A stretch of 64,000 nt of DNA, from NCBI RefSeq assembly GCF_000407505.1, contig NZ_ASWE01000001.1, positions 741,324 through 805,323 of the forward strand, in the 5' to 3' direction. A program made the position numbers and the translations under genes. Source of the DNA: Enterococcus phoeniculicola ATCC BAA-412. GTDB taxonomy: Bacteria; Bacillota; Bacilli; Lactobacillales; Enterococcaceae. Within the stretch, counting starts at the first letter, position 1. The number at the start of each line of letters is the position of its first letter. The notes under the pieces were generated by a model. That model was not told where the DNA came from. It did not search any database and saw only the letters and a list, made by a program, of their open reading frames with translations. Below are positions 1-8,183 of the stretch, piece after piece.

Positions 1-2
1 GC

Positions 3-782
3 TCAGAAGTAATTTTAATGGGAAAAGGATTAGGATTTCAGTTGAAGAAAGGTGATACTGTTCCTTTAGAGAAGGTGGAAAAAATCTTCAAACTCGATTC
101 TTTATCTTCCACTTTAAAAACAGACTACATTCATTTATTTGAAAATGTGTCTGATGAGTTGATTATAAATGTTAAAAAGATTGTAGATTATGCCAATACA
201 AAGTTTGAGTATCCTCTCAGTAAAAATCTTTTTTTCACATTACTAGATCACATAAAATATTCTATTGAAAGAAGTAAGAATGGGATTGTTTTTCAGAATA
301 AATTGTTAGTCGAAATTCAGAAATATTATCCAAAAGAATTTTCCATAGGCTGTTATGGAATTGAGCAAATTAACAAAGAACTGAATGTTCAACTACCTGA
401 GGAAGAAGCCGGAAATATTGCTTTTCATATTGTAAACGCACAAGATGAACAGACCAATATGGAAGAAACCATCCAATTTATTCGAATGTTGAAAGATGTT
501 TTAATGATATTAAGTTATCTTTTTCCCGAAAAAGAAGTAGATAAAGAATCCATGCTATACTTAAGATTTGTTACTCATTTACAATTTTTTCTTAACCGAA
601 TGATTAAAGCAGAAGAACTTCCTAGCAAAGATGATTTCTTATTAAATTCTGTCAGTAATCGTTTGCCCAAAGAATTAGAAGCTGCAAAAAAGATAAAAGA
701 GTATGTGGAAAAGGAGTTACCTGTAACTGTTAATAATGATGAAATTTTATATTTAACACTGCATATTTCTAGAGTTTATTAG
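3..782 (+). CDS. LicT/BglG-family transcription antiterminator, 5' partial
   Basis: The reading frame is open to the left edge, so the start lies outside the window. The first visible residues (VILMGKGLGFQLKKGD) match the end of the CAT RNA-binding domain. Two PTS regulation domains follow, at roughly residues 70-165 and 170-259 of the visible part. Four histidines sit where PRD phosphorylation sites are expected: LLDHIKY and AFHIVNA in PRD1, and VTHLQFF and LTLHISR in PRD2. Family members bind a RAT sequence in the leader of beta-glucoside or other PTS sugar operons and prevent termination; phosphorylation by HPr and EIIB tunes them. The target operon is not visible here, because nothing sugar-related follows. 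It probably lies upstream of the window. Confidence 0.9.
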   Translation, partial: SEVILMGKGLGFQLKKGDTVPLEKVEKIFKLDSLSSTLKTDYIHLFENVSDELIINVKKIVDYANTKFEYPLSKNLFFTLLDHIKYSIERSKNGIVFQNKLLVEIQKYYPKEFSIGCYGIEQINKELNVQLPEEEAGNIAFHIVNAQDEQTNMEETIQFIRMLKDVLMILSYLFPEKEVDKESMLYLRFVTHLQFFLNRMIKAEELPSKDDFLLNSVSNRLPKELEAAKKIKEYVEKELPVTVNNDEILYLTLHISRVY

Positions 783-1380
783 GTAGAAATAAATTTTTAC
801 GAAATAGTAATCACTCATATGGACGGAAATATAAGGACAATAAGTTGAGTTAAAAAGCTAGAGAAAATCTTTCTTTAAGACTGAATGAGTAGTACTTATA
901 TTTTTGTCCTTTATCTATCTAAAGCTAATTTTTTTATTGATTGGTTATTTCACTCGATAAATTTAAAAAAGGACACTATAATTACCTATAGAAAAAATAA
1001 ATTCGGACAGAAGTGTTCAACTTCGAAAACCAGATAAGGATGTCTCACTGCCTATTTTCTTTAGAAGCAGTTTTTTATTAATAGTTCAGTCTTTTTTTGA
1101 AGCCTTCGATTATGTAGAAGATGTTGAAGGCCCCATCTTTCATTAAGGTTTTAAGAAATCTGGAAGTAACGACTATAGGCGGTTCTTAGACTCAGTCAAC
1201 GTAATTAATTGAATTATAAATAGCATGATTAGGTTGTTTATGGATAGACGAGAATGGTTATCTAGAAAAACTATTAAAGGTGGTAAGAAAATTTGAGTAG
1301 TATTTTATTCTGATTAAAGAGTGAATCGAATAGATTGAGCGTTCAAAATATTCTAGACATAAGTTTTTTAAGACTTTATT
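783..1380. other. Intergenic stretch with no supported gene
   Basis: AT-rich DNA between the antiterminator and busR. An 8-bp inverted repeat (AAGGACAA at 833-840, TTGTCCTT at 904-911) could form a long-loop hairpin after the first gene, but no U-tract follows. An open frame of about 50 codons ending at 1146 (residues include RKPDKDVSLPIF and EAFDYVEDVEG) has no start codon or ribosome binding site. It may be a gene relic; I do not recognise it. Confidence 0.5.
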
Positions 1381-1424
1381 TTGATTATTTTCCATATACA
1401 TAGTAGTATTAGCGTAATAATACT
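1381..1424 (+). promoter_or_regulatory. busR promoter overlapped by an inverted repeat
   Basis: TTGATT (1381-1386) and TAGTAT (1404-1409) are separated by 17 bp. A perfect 7-bp inverted repeat, AGTATTA (1405-1411) and TAATACT (1418-1424), overlaps the -10 element. This arrangement suits autorepression by the GntR-family product, which is an inference. Confidence 0.5.
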
Positions 1425-1441
1425 CAAGGTGAGGGAACTAT

Positions 1442-2098
1442 ATGCGAGAAAAAAAGAAGGTTGTTGTCCCAAGATATCAGCAGATTGCTGTGGATTTAGC
1501 TGAGCGAATCATGGAAAATAGATATCAGGTTGGAGAAAAAGTTCATGCACGCTCTACGTTAGCGAGTGCTTATAATGTATCTCCTGAAACTGCTCGAAAA
1601 GCAATTAACGTTTTAGTAGATTTGGGGATTATGGAAGTACGTCATGGAAGCGGTGCGTATATTGCTTCAAAAGAAAATGCAAAATCATTTTTAGAGCAGT
1701 ATAAAGATGTTCAATCGATTCAAGAAGTTAAAAGTGAAATCATGGAGAGTGTGAAACAGCAAAAAGACGAGTTAGATCATTTTGCCCAACTTTTAGATCA
1801 GCTTGTTGCTCAGACAAAACGTACACATACGATGAATCCATTCCTACCTTTTGAATTAGTATTAACCTCAGAAGCCCTCCACTTAGAAAGCTCTATCAGT
1901 GAGCTGAATTTATGGCAAGAAACGTCTGCAACAGTGGTAGCTATTTTGCATAATGAGGAGCTGCTGCTTTCACCAGGACCCTATGCGAAGTTATCAGAAA
2001 ATGATACGATCTATTTTGTCGGAAATGAATATGCGCTTCAGCGTATGCAAAATTTCTTTTATCCGGGAGTTAGCTTGGATACTGAGGGAAGTATTTAG
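1442..2098 (+). CDS. busR: BusR-like GntR regulator with C-terminal RCK_C domain (c-di-AMP-responsive repressor)
   Basis: Residues 10-75 form a GntR-type winged helix (SPETARKAINVLVDLG, then the wing EVRHGSGAYI). Residues 85-130 look like a coiled coil. Residues 135-210 resemble the TrkA-C/RCK_C ligand domain (ATVVAILHNEELLLSPGPYAKLSENDTIYFVG). This exact combination defines BusR, which in Lactococcus and Streptococcus represses the glycine betaine importer and binds DNA when loaded with cyclic di-AMP. The betaine transporter genes follow 270 bp downstream on the same strand, as expected. The start ATG at 1442 is preceded by GGTGAGGGA at a suitable distance. Identity is strong from domain order plus context; c-di-AMP binding is inferred from the family. 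Confidence 0.88.
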   Translation: MREKKKVVVPRYQQIAVDLAERIMENRYQVGEKVHARSTLASAYNVSPETARKAINVLVDLGIMEVRHGSGAYIASKENAKSFLEQYKDVQSIQEVKSEIMESVKQQKDELDHFAQLLDQLVAQTKRTHTMNPFLPFELVLTSEALHLESSISELNLWQETSATVVAILHNEELLLSPGPYAKLSENDTIYFVGNEYALQRMQNFFYPGVSLDTEGSI

Positions 2099-2148
2099 CA
2101 AACAGGATATTCAGTGAATTTCAGTTAAATTTAAAACTAAATAAAAGG

Positions 2149-2185
2149 ACTTGTTATTGGGCATGTACAGTAACAAGTTTTTTTT
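2149..2185 (+). terminator. Rho-independent terminator after busR
   Basis: ACTTGTTA (2149-2156) pairs with TAACAAGT (2171-2178) and is followed by an uninterrupted T run. It separates busR from the transporter transcription unit. Confidence 0.85.
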
Positions 2186-2279
2186 GTGCAAAATTCTACC
2201 AGCTGGTTGTTGGGAACTAAAGAAGTGATTGTCTCAAAAATATATGCTTTTGGAACAAGATGTTGGATAAGCACCCCTT

Positions 2280-2321
2280 TTGACAAAGTGACCACACCAT
2301 GTTAACCTAGTGTGGTCACTT
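2280..2321 (+). promoter_or_regulatory. opuA/bus promoter enclosed by a 12-bp perfect palindrome (likely BusR operator)
   Basis: TTGACA (2280-2285), a 17-bp spacer and TAACCT (2303-2308) make a good sigma-A promoter. The arms AAGTGACCACAC (2286-2297) and GTGTGGTCACTT (2310-2321) are perfect reverse complements. The left arm abuts the -35 and the right arm lies just after the -10, so a bound dimer would block polymerase. With busR next door, this is most simply its operator. A hairpin role is less likely because no U-tract follows. Confidence 0.75.
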
Positions 2322-2366
2322 AGTTTTCAGAAAGAAAATGAAAAAATGTGAAAAAGGAGTTTTTTT

Positions 2367-3560
2367 TTGATAAAAGTACAAGTAAACAACTTAACAAAAG
2401 TATTCGGGAAAAAAGCACAAACAGCGTTAGCGATGATGAAAGAACATCGACCAAAAACGGAGATTCTTGCAAAGACAGGCGCTACTGTTGGTGTGTATGA
2501 TGTGAATTTTGAAGTGAATGAGGGAGAAATTTTTGTCATTATGGGCTTATCAGGTAGTGGGAAATCTACGCTGATTCGTCTGTTAAATCGATTAATTGAA
2601 CCAACTTCAGGAGATATTTACATTGATGGACAAGATATAGCTAAATTAAGCAAAGAGGGACTTCGTGAGGTTCGTCGACATAAAATGAGTATGGTTTTTC
2701 AGAACTTTGGACTCTTCCCTCATCGAACAATTTTAGAAAATACTGAGTATGGATTGGAAGTTCGCGGTATACCTAAAGAAGAACGTCAGCAAAAAGCAGA
2801 GCAGGCGTTAAAAAATTCAGGCCTTATTTCGTTTAAAGATCAACTACCGAATCAACTTTCTGGAGGGATGCAACAGCGTGTGGGACTAGCAAGAGCTCTT
2901 GCTAACGATCCAGAAATTTTATTAATGGATGAGGCATTTTCAGCATTAGATCCACTAATTCGTCGGGAGATGCAAGATGAGTTGATTGATTTACAAGCAA
3001 ATGTGCAAAAGACAATTATTTTTATTACGCATGATTTGAATGAAGCCCTACGTATTGGCGATCGAATTGCTCTGATGAAAGACGGAGAAATCATGCAGAT
3101 TGGTACAGGTGAAGAAATTCTGACAAATCCTGCAAATGATTACGTTCGAGAATTCGTAGAGGATGTAGATCGCTCCAAAGTCTTAACTGCACAAAATATT
3201 ATGGTTCCAGCTCTAACAACGAATATTGATATTGATGGACCAAACGTTGCGCTAAATCGCATGCGTAAAGAAGAAGTTAGTATGCTTATGGTAGTCAATA
3301 AAAAACGAGAACTAAAAGGATACATTACAGCCGAGAGCGCATTAGAGGCTAGGAAGACACACAGACCGCTGAGTGAATTTGTGGATGCGACAATTAGAAC
3401 CGTGGATAAAGAGATGTTGGTCAACGATATTTTTACGATTATCTTTGATTCTCCTACACCACTTGCAGTTGTTGAGAATGGACGCCTTCAAGGAGTTATC
3501 ATTCGAGGGAGTGTTCTAGAAGCATTGGCAGAAACAAGTGAGGTGAATGAGGATGAATAA
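2367..3560 (+). CDS. opuAA: Glycine betaine/proline betaine ABC transporter ATPase with CBS domains
   Basis: This is the ATP-hydrolysing subunit of the OpuA/Bus compatible-solute importer. Walker A is GLSGSGKST at residues 60-68. The signature LSGGMQQR and Walker B ILLMDEA lie in the middle. Residues 270-390 form a tandem CBS pair, which in OpuA senses ionic strength and, in Lactococcus, c-di-AMP. The start is TTG at 2367, preceded by AAAAAGGAG at 2351-2359; there is no better ATG. The N-terminal insert around residues 15-40 is typical of OpuAA/ProV. It ends inside the next gene's start region, so the two are translationally coupled. Confidence 0.95.
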   Translation: MIKVQVNNLTKVFGKKAQTALAMMKEHRPKTEILAKTGATVGVYDVNFEVNEGEIFVIMGLSGSGKSTLIRLLNRLIEPTSGDIYIDGQDIAKLSKEGLREVRRHKMSMVFQNFGLFPHRTILENTEYGLEVRGIPKEERQQKAEQALKNSGLISFKDQLPNQLSGGMQQRVGLARALANDPEILLMDEAFSALDPLIRREMQDELIDLQANVQKTIIFITHDLNEALRIGDRIALMKDGEIMQIGTGEEILTNPANDYVREFVEDVDRSKVLTAQNIMVPALTTNIDIDGPNVALNRMRKEEVSMLMVVNKKRELKGYITAESALEARKTHRPLSEFVDATIRTVDKEMLVNDIFTIIFDSPTPLAVVENGRLQGVIIRGSVLEALAETSEVNEDE

Positions 3561-5271
3561 TTTATTGACAAATCAACTACCTGTTGCAGATTGGGTTGAA
3601 ACGATAACTGAATGGGTAACCAATAATTTTGCAGGTTTATTCTCATTTATTCAAAATACAGGACAAGCTGTCATGGACAGCATTACACATGGATTAGTAC
3701 AAATTCCACCCTTTATTTTTATTATTTTATTAACGATTGCTGCATTTTTTGTCTCTCAAAAACGATTTGGGCTAACTTTATTTACATTTATTGGTTTGCT
3801 CTTTATCTATAATCAAGGACTATGGACAGATTTGATGAGCACTGTGACGTTAGTCTTAATTTCAAGTGTAGTTTCTATAATTATCGGGATTCCACTTGGG
3901 ATATTAATGGCGAAGAGTAGCAAAGCACAAAGCATTATTACGCCAATTCTTGATTTTATGCAAACAATGCCAGGATTTGTTTATCTTATTCCAGCAGTTG
4001 CCTTTTTTGGAATAGGAATGGTACCAGGGGTCTTTGCCTCCGTAATTTTTGCTTTACCGCCAACGGTCCGTTTTACAAACCTAGGTATTCGTCAAGTTCC
4101 TAAAGAATTAGTTGAAGCTTCGGATTCCTTTGGTGGAACAGCATGGCAAAAACTATTTAAGTTAGAGTTGCCTCTTGCAAAAAATACTATTTTAGCAGGG
4201 ATTAATCAAACAACGATGCTTTCATTATCAATGGTTGTAATTGCCTCTATGATTGGTGCGCCGGGATTAGGACGTGGGGTGCTATCTGCGTTACAGCGTG
4301 CACAAGTCGGAAATGGATTTGTAAATGGTGTTGCCTTAGTAATTCTAGCAATTATTATTGACCGATTCACACAGCATTTAAACAAACCTAAAACTGTAAC
4401 GAGTAAATCAATGTCTAAGAAAAAGAAGTGGGGAGTAACAGCTAGTGTAGTAGTGGTTATCCTTGCTGCAGTAGGTATCAGCTCGTTTACAGCAAACTCT
4501 ACTACGGATAAAGAAATTAACTTAGCCTATGTGGAATGGGACACAGAAATAGCTTCTACCAATGTTGTTGCAGAAGTATTGAGACAGATGGGGTATAAAG
4601 TAAATGTTACCCCATTAGATAATGCAATTATGTGGGAATCTGTAGCAAAAGGTGAGATGGATGGTATGGTAGCTGCGTGGCTACCTAATACACATGGCTC
4701 TCAGTATGCGCAATACAAAGATCAAGTTGAAGATCTTGGTGCAAACTTAACAGGTGCAAAAGTTGGACTTGTTGTACCAAGCTATATGGACGTTGATTCT
4801 ATTGAAGAGTTGAAGGCGCAGGCTGGAAAGACCATTACTGGAATTGAACCTGGCGCAGGTGTAGTTAATGCGGCAGAGAATACACTCAAGACTTATAGTA
4901 ATTTGAGTGATTGGAAAGTGGCTACCTCTTCTTCAGGTGCGATGACTGTTGCATTAGGTCAAGCAATTAAGAATAAAGAAGAAATTGTGATTACAGGCTG
5001 GTCACCTCACTGGATGTTCGCTAAATATGATTTGAAATATTTGGAAGATCCAAAAGGGGGGATGGGCGATGAAGAAGCTATTCATACAATCGTCAGAGAT
5101 GGACTAAAAGAAAATCAGCCAGAAGCCTACCAGTTGTTAGATAACTTTAAATGGACAAAAGAGGACATGGAAAAAGTCATGTTGGAGATTAAAAATAAAA
5201 AAGATCCACAAAAAGCGGCACAGGATTGGATTAAAAACAATCAAGAGCTAGTGGATAGTTGGAAAAAATAA
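3553..5271 (+). CDS. opuABC: Glycine betaine ABC transporter, fused permease and substrate-binding protein
   Basis: The N-terminal half (to about residue 285) is a ProW-type permease with several membrane segments and an EAA-like loop ([21 protein letters not shown]). A further membrane segment at about 295-315 tethers an OpuAC-type binding domain (320-572) to the outer face. Its tryptophans ([27 protein letters not shown]) fit the aromatic cage that holds quaternary ammonium. This permease-receptor fusion is characteristic of lactococcal/enterococcal OpuA/BusAB. ATGs at 3547 and 3553 are both in frame; GTGAGGTG at 3538-3545 suits 3553 better. The gene overlaps opuAA and ends the unit before a strong terminator. 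Confidence 0.95.
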   Translation: MNNLLTNQLPVADWVETITEWVTNNFAGLFSFIQNTGQAVMDSITHGLVQIPPFIFIILLTIAAFFVSQKRFGLTLFTFIGLLFIYNQGLWTDLMSTVTLVLISSVVSIIIGIPLGILMAKSSKAQSIITPILDFMQTMPGFVYLIPAVAFFGIGMVPGVFASVIFALPPTVRFTNLGIRQVPKELVEASDSFGGTAWQKLFKLELPLAKNTILAGINQTTMLSLSMVVIASMIGAPGLGRGVLSALQRAQVGNGFVNGVALVILAIIIDRFTQHLNKPKTVTSKSMSKKKKWGVTASVVVVILAAVGISSFTANSTTDKEINLAYVEWDTEIASTNVVAEVLRQMGYKVNVTPLDNAIMWESVAKGEMDGMVAAWLPNTHGSQYAQYKDQVEDLGANLTGAKVGLVVPSYMDVDSIEELKAQAGKTITGIEPGAGVVNAAENTLKTYSNLSDWKVATSSSGAMTVALGQAIKNKEEIVITGWSPHWMFAKYDLKYLEDPKGGMGDEEAIHTIVRDGLKENQPEAYQLLDNFKWTKEDMEKVMLEIKNKKDPQKAAQDWIKNNQELVDSWKK

Positions 5272-5283
5272 ATTCTTAAAATG

Positions 5284-5332
5284 AAAGAAGAACCTCCGTT
5301 AGAAGAAACAATTTAAACGAGGTTCTTCTTTT
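5284..5332 (+). terminator. Terminator of the opuA/bus unit
   Basis: AAAGAAGAACCTC (5284-5296) pairs perfectly with GAGGTTCTTCTTT (5319-5331). The stem is long, and its right arm is T-rich. Confidence 0.8.
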
Positions 5333-5338
5333 CATGTA

Positions 5339-5347
5339 TGCTATAAT
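5339..5347 (+). promoter_or_regulatory. Extended -10 promoter for the LytTR operon
   Basis: TG at 5339-5340, one base, then TATAAT at 5342-5347. No convincing -35 is present, because the terminator occupies that position. The extended -10 would compensate. Confidence 0.55.
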
Positions 5348-5376
5348 AAAAAAACAAACGAAAAGAAGGTGTGTTC

Positions 5377-5826
5377 ATGAAATCAACTGTTGAAATTGTC
5401 CAATTAAATGAAGAAGAATCTGTTTATTTAAAAGTACATGAATTGACAGGAACAGTTGAAAAAGCACTTAACTTATTGACGAAAAAGGAAAATTTTCTTT
5501 TGGGAGAACTAGAAGGAGAAACGTTTCGTATCCCTTTTTTAAATATTTTATACATAGAAGTGGTAGATAAAAAAAGTTATCTCTATACAAAAAATAATGT
5601 TTATCAAAGTAGTGAAAAACTTTATCAGCTAGAAGAACAGCTAGAGGTTTATAAATTTTTACGAATTTCAAAATCAATGTTGTTAAACATTGAAGCGATA
5701 TTGAGCGTTTCACCGTTATTAAGCGGTCGTTTTGAGGCAACTTTACATAATGGAGAGCGCGTTTCTATCTCTCGAAAATATGTCCCTTTGCTAAAAAAAG
5801 GACTAGGAATGGGTGGAAGAGTATGA
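5377..5826 (+). CDS. LytTR-domain DNA-binding regulator
   Basis: A 149-residue protein whose C-terminal two thirds is a LytTR domain (IPFLNILYIEVVDKKSYLYT, LRISKSMLLNIEAI, GERVSISRKYVPLLKK). It has no receiver domain, so it is not a standard response regulator. GTG at 5371 is in frame, but AAGAAGG at 5363-5369 fits ATG at 5377. Its stop overlaps the start of the DUF3021 gene (ATGA). LytTR proteins of this type paired with a membrane protein are usually held inactive by that partner. The repeats at 6272-6308 and the exporter downstream are the likely targets (inference). Confidence 0.85.
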   Translation: MKSTVEIVQLNEEESVYLKVHELTGTVEKALNLLTKKENFLLGELEGETFRIPFLNILYIEVVDKKSYLYTKNNVYQSSEKLYQLEEQLEVYKFLRISKSMLLNIEAILSVSPLLSGRFEATLHNGERVSISRKYVPLLKKGLGMGGRV

Positions 5827-6227
5827 AAAATTACATTCGACGAGCAATTTCTCTTACCTCATTAGTGTTTACGATTTTAGTAGCTACTAATTTATTAGTA
5901 AACAAGAAAGCATTGTTTACTATCATTGAATACTTATTTTTCGTATCAGTAGTGTCAGGTATCCTTATTTTTTTGGTTGACGATAATGGATCGTACTCAA
6001 ATCGACGATTAATCTTGAATCAGGTGCTTTATATAGGGATTATTTTTATGTTGGTTCTAGCTGGAAACAGCCTTTTACATTGGGAGCTAAGTTATTTTGG
6101 ATTATTTAGTAATTTTGTTTTAGTTATTAGCATTTTCTTCTTTATCAAGCTGTTTGTGTATGGGCAAGACAAAAAAGAAGCAGATGAGATAAATAAGTAT
6201 ATCCAGAGAAAAGAGAAATCGGAATAA
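5823..6227 (+). CDS. DUF3021-family four-helix membrane protein
   Basis: 134 residues with four hydrophobic segments (about 8-26, 34-52, 68-86, 92-110) and a charged tail (QDKKEADEINKYIQRKEKSE). DUF3021 proteins are the usual companions of stand-alone LytTR regulators, and here the genes overlap by 4 bp. Family logic suggests a membrane antagonist or sensor that restrains the LytTR protein. The ligand is unknown. Membrane location is clear; the function is inferred from pairing. Confidence 0.8.
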   Translation: MKNYIRRAISLTSLVFTILVATNLLVNKKALFTIIEYLFFVSVVSGILIFLVDDNGSYSNRRLILNQVLYIGIIFMLVLAGNSLLHWELSYFGLFSNFVLVISIFFFIKLFVYGQDKKEADEINKYIQRKEKSE

Positions 6228-6239
6228 CAGAAAAACGTG

Positions 6240-6267
6240 CAGAGCCTTAAACGGTTCTGTTTTTTTA
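6240..6267 (+). terminator. Terminator after the LytTR-DUF3021 pair
   Basis: CAGAGCC (6240-6246) and GGTTCTG (6253-6259), with one G-T pair, followed by eight T residues. Confidence 0.75.
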
Positions 6268-6271
6268 TTTA

Positions 6272-6308
6272 TTTTAACCGCTTAGTTGCCAATTTTAACC
6301 ACTTAGTT
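6272..6308 (+). promoter_or_regulatory. Two 16-bp direct repeats with 21-bp period, candidate LytTR binding site
   Basis: TTTTAACCGCTTAGTT (6272-6287) and TTTTAACCACTTAGTT (6293-6308) differ at one base and start 21 bp apart, two helical turns. LytTR proteins typically bind paired direct repeats on one face of the helix with this phasing. The site lies between the regulator pair and the exporter genes, so the exporter promoter is the likely target. Confidence 0.7.
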
Positions 6309-6378
6309 AAAATTGGTAGTTTCAAAAAAATAAATTGAGTATTCTTAGTTTATCAACAAGAGAAAAGGAGTCATCACC

Positions 6379-7134
6379 ATGAATGAATTAATAAAGGTTA
6401 CACATCTAGCAAAATCGTATAAAGAACAACAGGTGCTAAAAGATATTTCTTTTTCCATTAAAGAAGGGGAGCTGTTTTCCATATTAGGACCAAACGGCGC
6501 CGGAAAGTCTACCCTTATTTCTTTGATGCTTGGCTTAGTAAAGTCTGAAAAAGGTGAAATACAGGTAGAAGGCCGACGAATGAATCAGCAGTCTATGGAA
6601 TATAAATCACTGCTTTCTGTTGTTTTTCAAGAAAGTATTCTTGATTCTGAATTATCAGTGAAAGAAAATCTTTTGATTCGTAGCTATTTTTATACGAATA
6701 GTTGGAAAAAAGCAGAGCTTCTTTTGAAAGAAAAATTGGCAGATGTTGAGGGGCTAAATTTATTAGATAAGCGATATGGTGTTTTATCTGGTGGGGAGCG
6801 GCGAAAAGTGGATATTGCACGAGCGCTGTTAAATACACCTAAACTATTATTTTTAGATGAACCTACAACAGGCTTAGATATTGTTTCTCGAGCAACGATG
6901 TGGCAATTGATTCATCGATTAAAGGATAAATACAAAATGACTGTCGTTTTAACCACCCATTATATGGAAGAGGCAAGAGAGTCAACAACAATTCTTATGC
7001 TGGAAAAAGGACAGATAGTTGCTGAGGGAAGTCCTGCTGAGCTGAAACACGAGTATCAATGTACAACTTTAGAAGACGTATTTTTAGAAATTATGGAAAA
7101 AGGGAGAGAAAAAAATGAACGCATTAGTCTATAG
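6379..7134 (+). CDS. ABC-2 type exporter ATP-binding protein
   Basis: 251 residues with Walker A GPNGAGKST (37-45), a variant signature LSGGERRK, Walker B LLFLDEPTTGLD and an H-loop (TTHYMEEA). It is most similar in character to DrrA/CcmA-type exporters for drugs, peptides or lipids. Start ATG 6379 has GAAAAGGAG upstream. It overlaps the permease gene by 20 bp, so the two subunits are coupled. Placed after a LytTR-DUF3021 pair, it is probably the regulated output. The substrate cannot be read from sequence. Confidence 0.9.
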   Translation: MNELIKVTHLAKSYKEQQVLKDISFSIKEGELFSILGPNGAGKSTLISLMLGLVKSEKGEIQVEGRRMNQQSMEYKSLLSVVFQESILDSELSVKENLLIRSYFYTNSWKKAELLLKEKLADVEGLNLLDKRYGVLSGGERRKVDIARALLNTPKLLFLDEPTTGLDIVSRATMWQLIHRLKDKYKMTVVLTTHYMEEARESTTILMLEKGQIVAEGSPAELKHEYQCTTLEDVFLEIMEKGREKNERISL

Positions 7135-7957
7135 AGGGTTACGTCTGTTTTTCAAAAATAAACAAGCGGTGATGGGTGCCTTTATCGCGGCATTCATTCT
7201 GATTGGACTTTATGTATTTTTATTAGGAGATAGCTTAGTCAATCAGTTGTCCGCTTTGTCTAATCCCCAATTAGTCGTAGACACGTGGATGCTTGCGGGA
7301 GTCATCGGAATTGTGTCTGCAAGTTCTACGTTGGGCTCAGCCAGTCTAATGATTCGAGATCGTGAAAGAAATGTCTATACAGACTTTATGATTTCGCCTA
7401 TTCAAAAAAGAAAAATTATGCTGGGTTATTTTTTAAGTACCTTTATGGTATCGGTTATTATTACTTTTTCAGTAGCTATCGTAGCAGAGCTGTATATTGT
7501 CTTTTTATCAAAAGGAGCATTTCTTACATTAGAACAAGCTATCTTACTATTCTTTTCTTGTTTATTTACGGTATTTTGTTCCTCTGCATTTATGTTTTTT
7601 GTCGCAAGTTTTTTCCGAAAGATTGATACCTTTTCAACAATGACCTCTATTATAGGTCCATTATTAGGATTTTTGACAGGTTGTTACGTACCTATCGGAA
7701 GTCTGCCGGAAACAGCTCAAATGGTTGTAAAGTATTTTCCTTTGACGAGTGGTGTTGTTTTAATTAGACGAGTACTGACAGAAAACGTCTTTACTTCAGA
7801 TAATCCGGAAGCTGTTCGTGTGATTAAAGAGGAGTTAGGGATTACGATGGGTGGACAACATGAACTATTGTTTCCGTTTGTTCTACTTGCGATTTCAGGT
7901 ATCGTGTTCTTAGCCATAGCTTTATGGAATATAAAACGATTTGAGGTCAAGCGCTAA
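7115..7957 (+). CDS. ABC-2 type exporter permease
   Basis: 280 residues with about six membrane segments, beginning NALVYRGLRLFFKNK followed by the first helix. It contains the typical ABC-2 motif region GFLTGCYVPIGSLPE near residue 190. The ribosome binding site GGGAGAG lies inside the end of the ATPase gene. It acts as a homodimer with the preceding ATPase. No substrate-specific feature is visible. Confidence 0.88.
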   Translation: MNALVYRGLRLFFKNKQAVMGAFIAAFILIGLYVFLLGDSLVNQLSALSNPQLVVDTWMLAGVIGIVSASSTLGSASLMIRDRERNVYTDFMISPIQKRKIMLGYFLSTFMVSVIITFSVAIVAELYIVFLSKGAFLTLEQAILLFFSCLFTVFCSSAFMFFVASFFRKIDTFSTMTSIIGPLLGFLTGCYVPIGSLPETAQMVVKYFPLTSGVVLIRRVLTENVFTSDNPEAVRVIKEELGITMGGQHELLFPFVLLAISGIVFLAIALWNIKRFEVKR

Positions 7958-7997
7958 TTACAAATGAAAAATTTTTTTAAACAATTTAAACAAATAG

Positions 7998-8044
7998 TAG
8001 CAATCTTTTCTTGGAGAAATAATCTAGTAAAAGGTTGCTATTTT
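7998..8044 (+). terminator. Terminator after the exporter operon
   Basis: TAGCAATCTTTT (7998-8009) pairs with AAAAGGTTGCTA (8029-8040), with one G-T pair, followed by TTTT. Confidence 0.7.
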
Positions 8045-8183
8045 CCTTAGCTAAAAAATTTTTTTTATTTAATTTAGAAAGAAATGGCGCTTTTTCACAT
8101 GTTTCGTTTCAGATAATTGTAATATCTTCTTTAGTAGCGTAAAATGCTTTAGCAATGCTATTTTTTTGAAGAGGAGAATGTGT

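Noticed and set aside
985-1146. Open frame of about 50 codons before busR
   Set aside because: No start codon with a ribosome binding site and no recognisable family; at most a relic.
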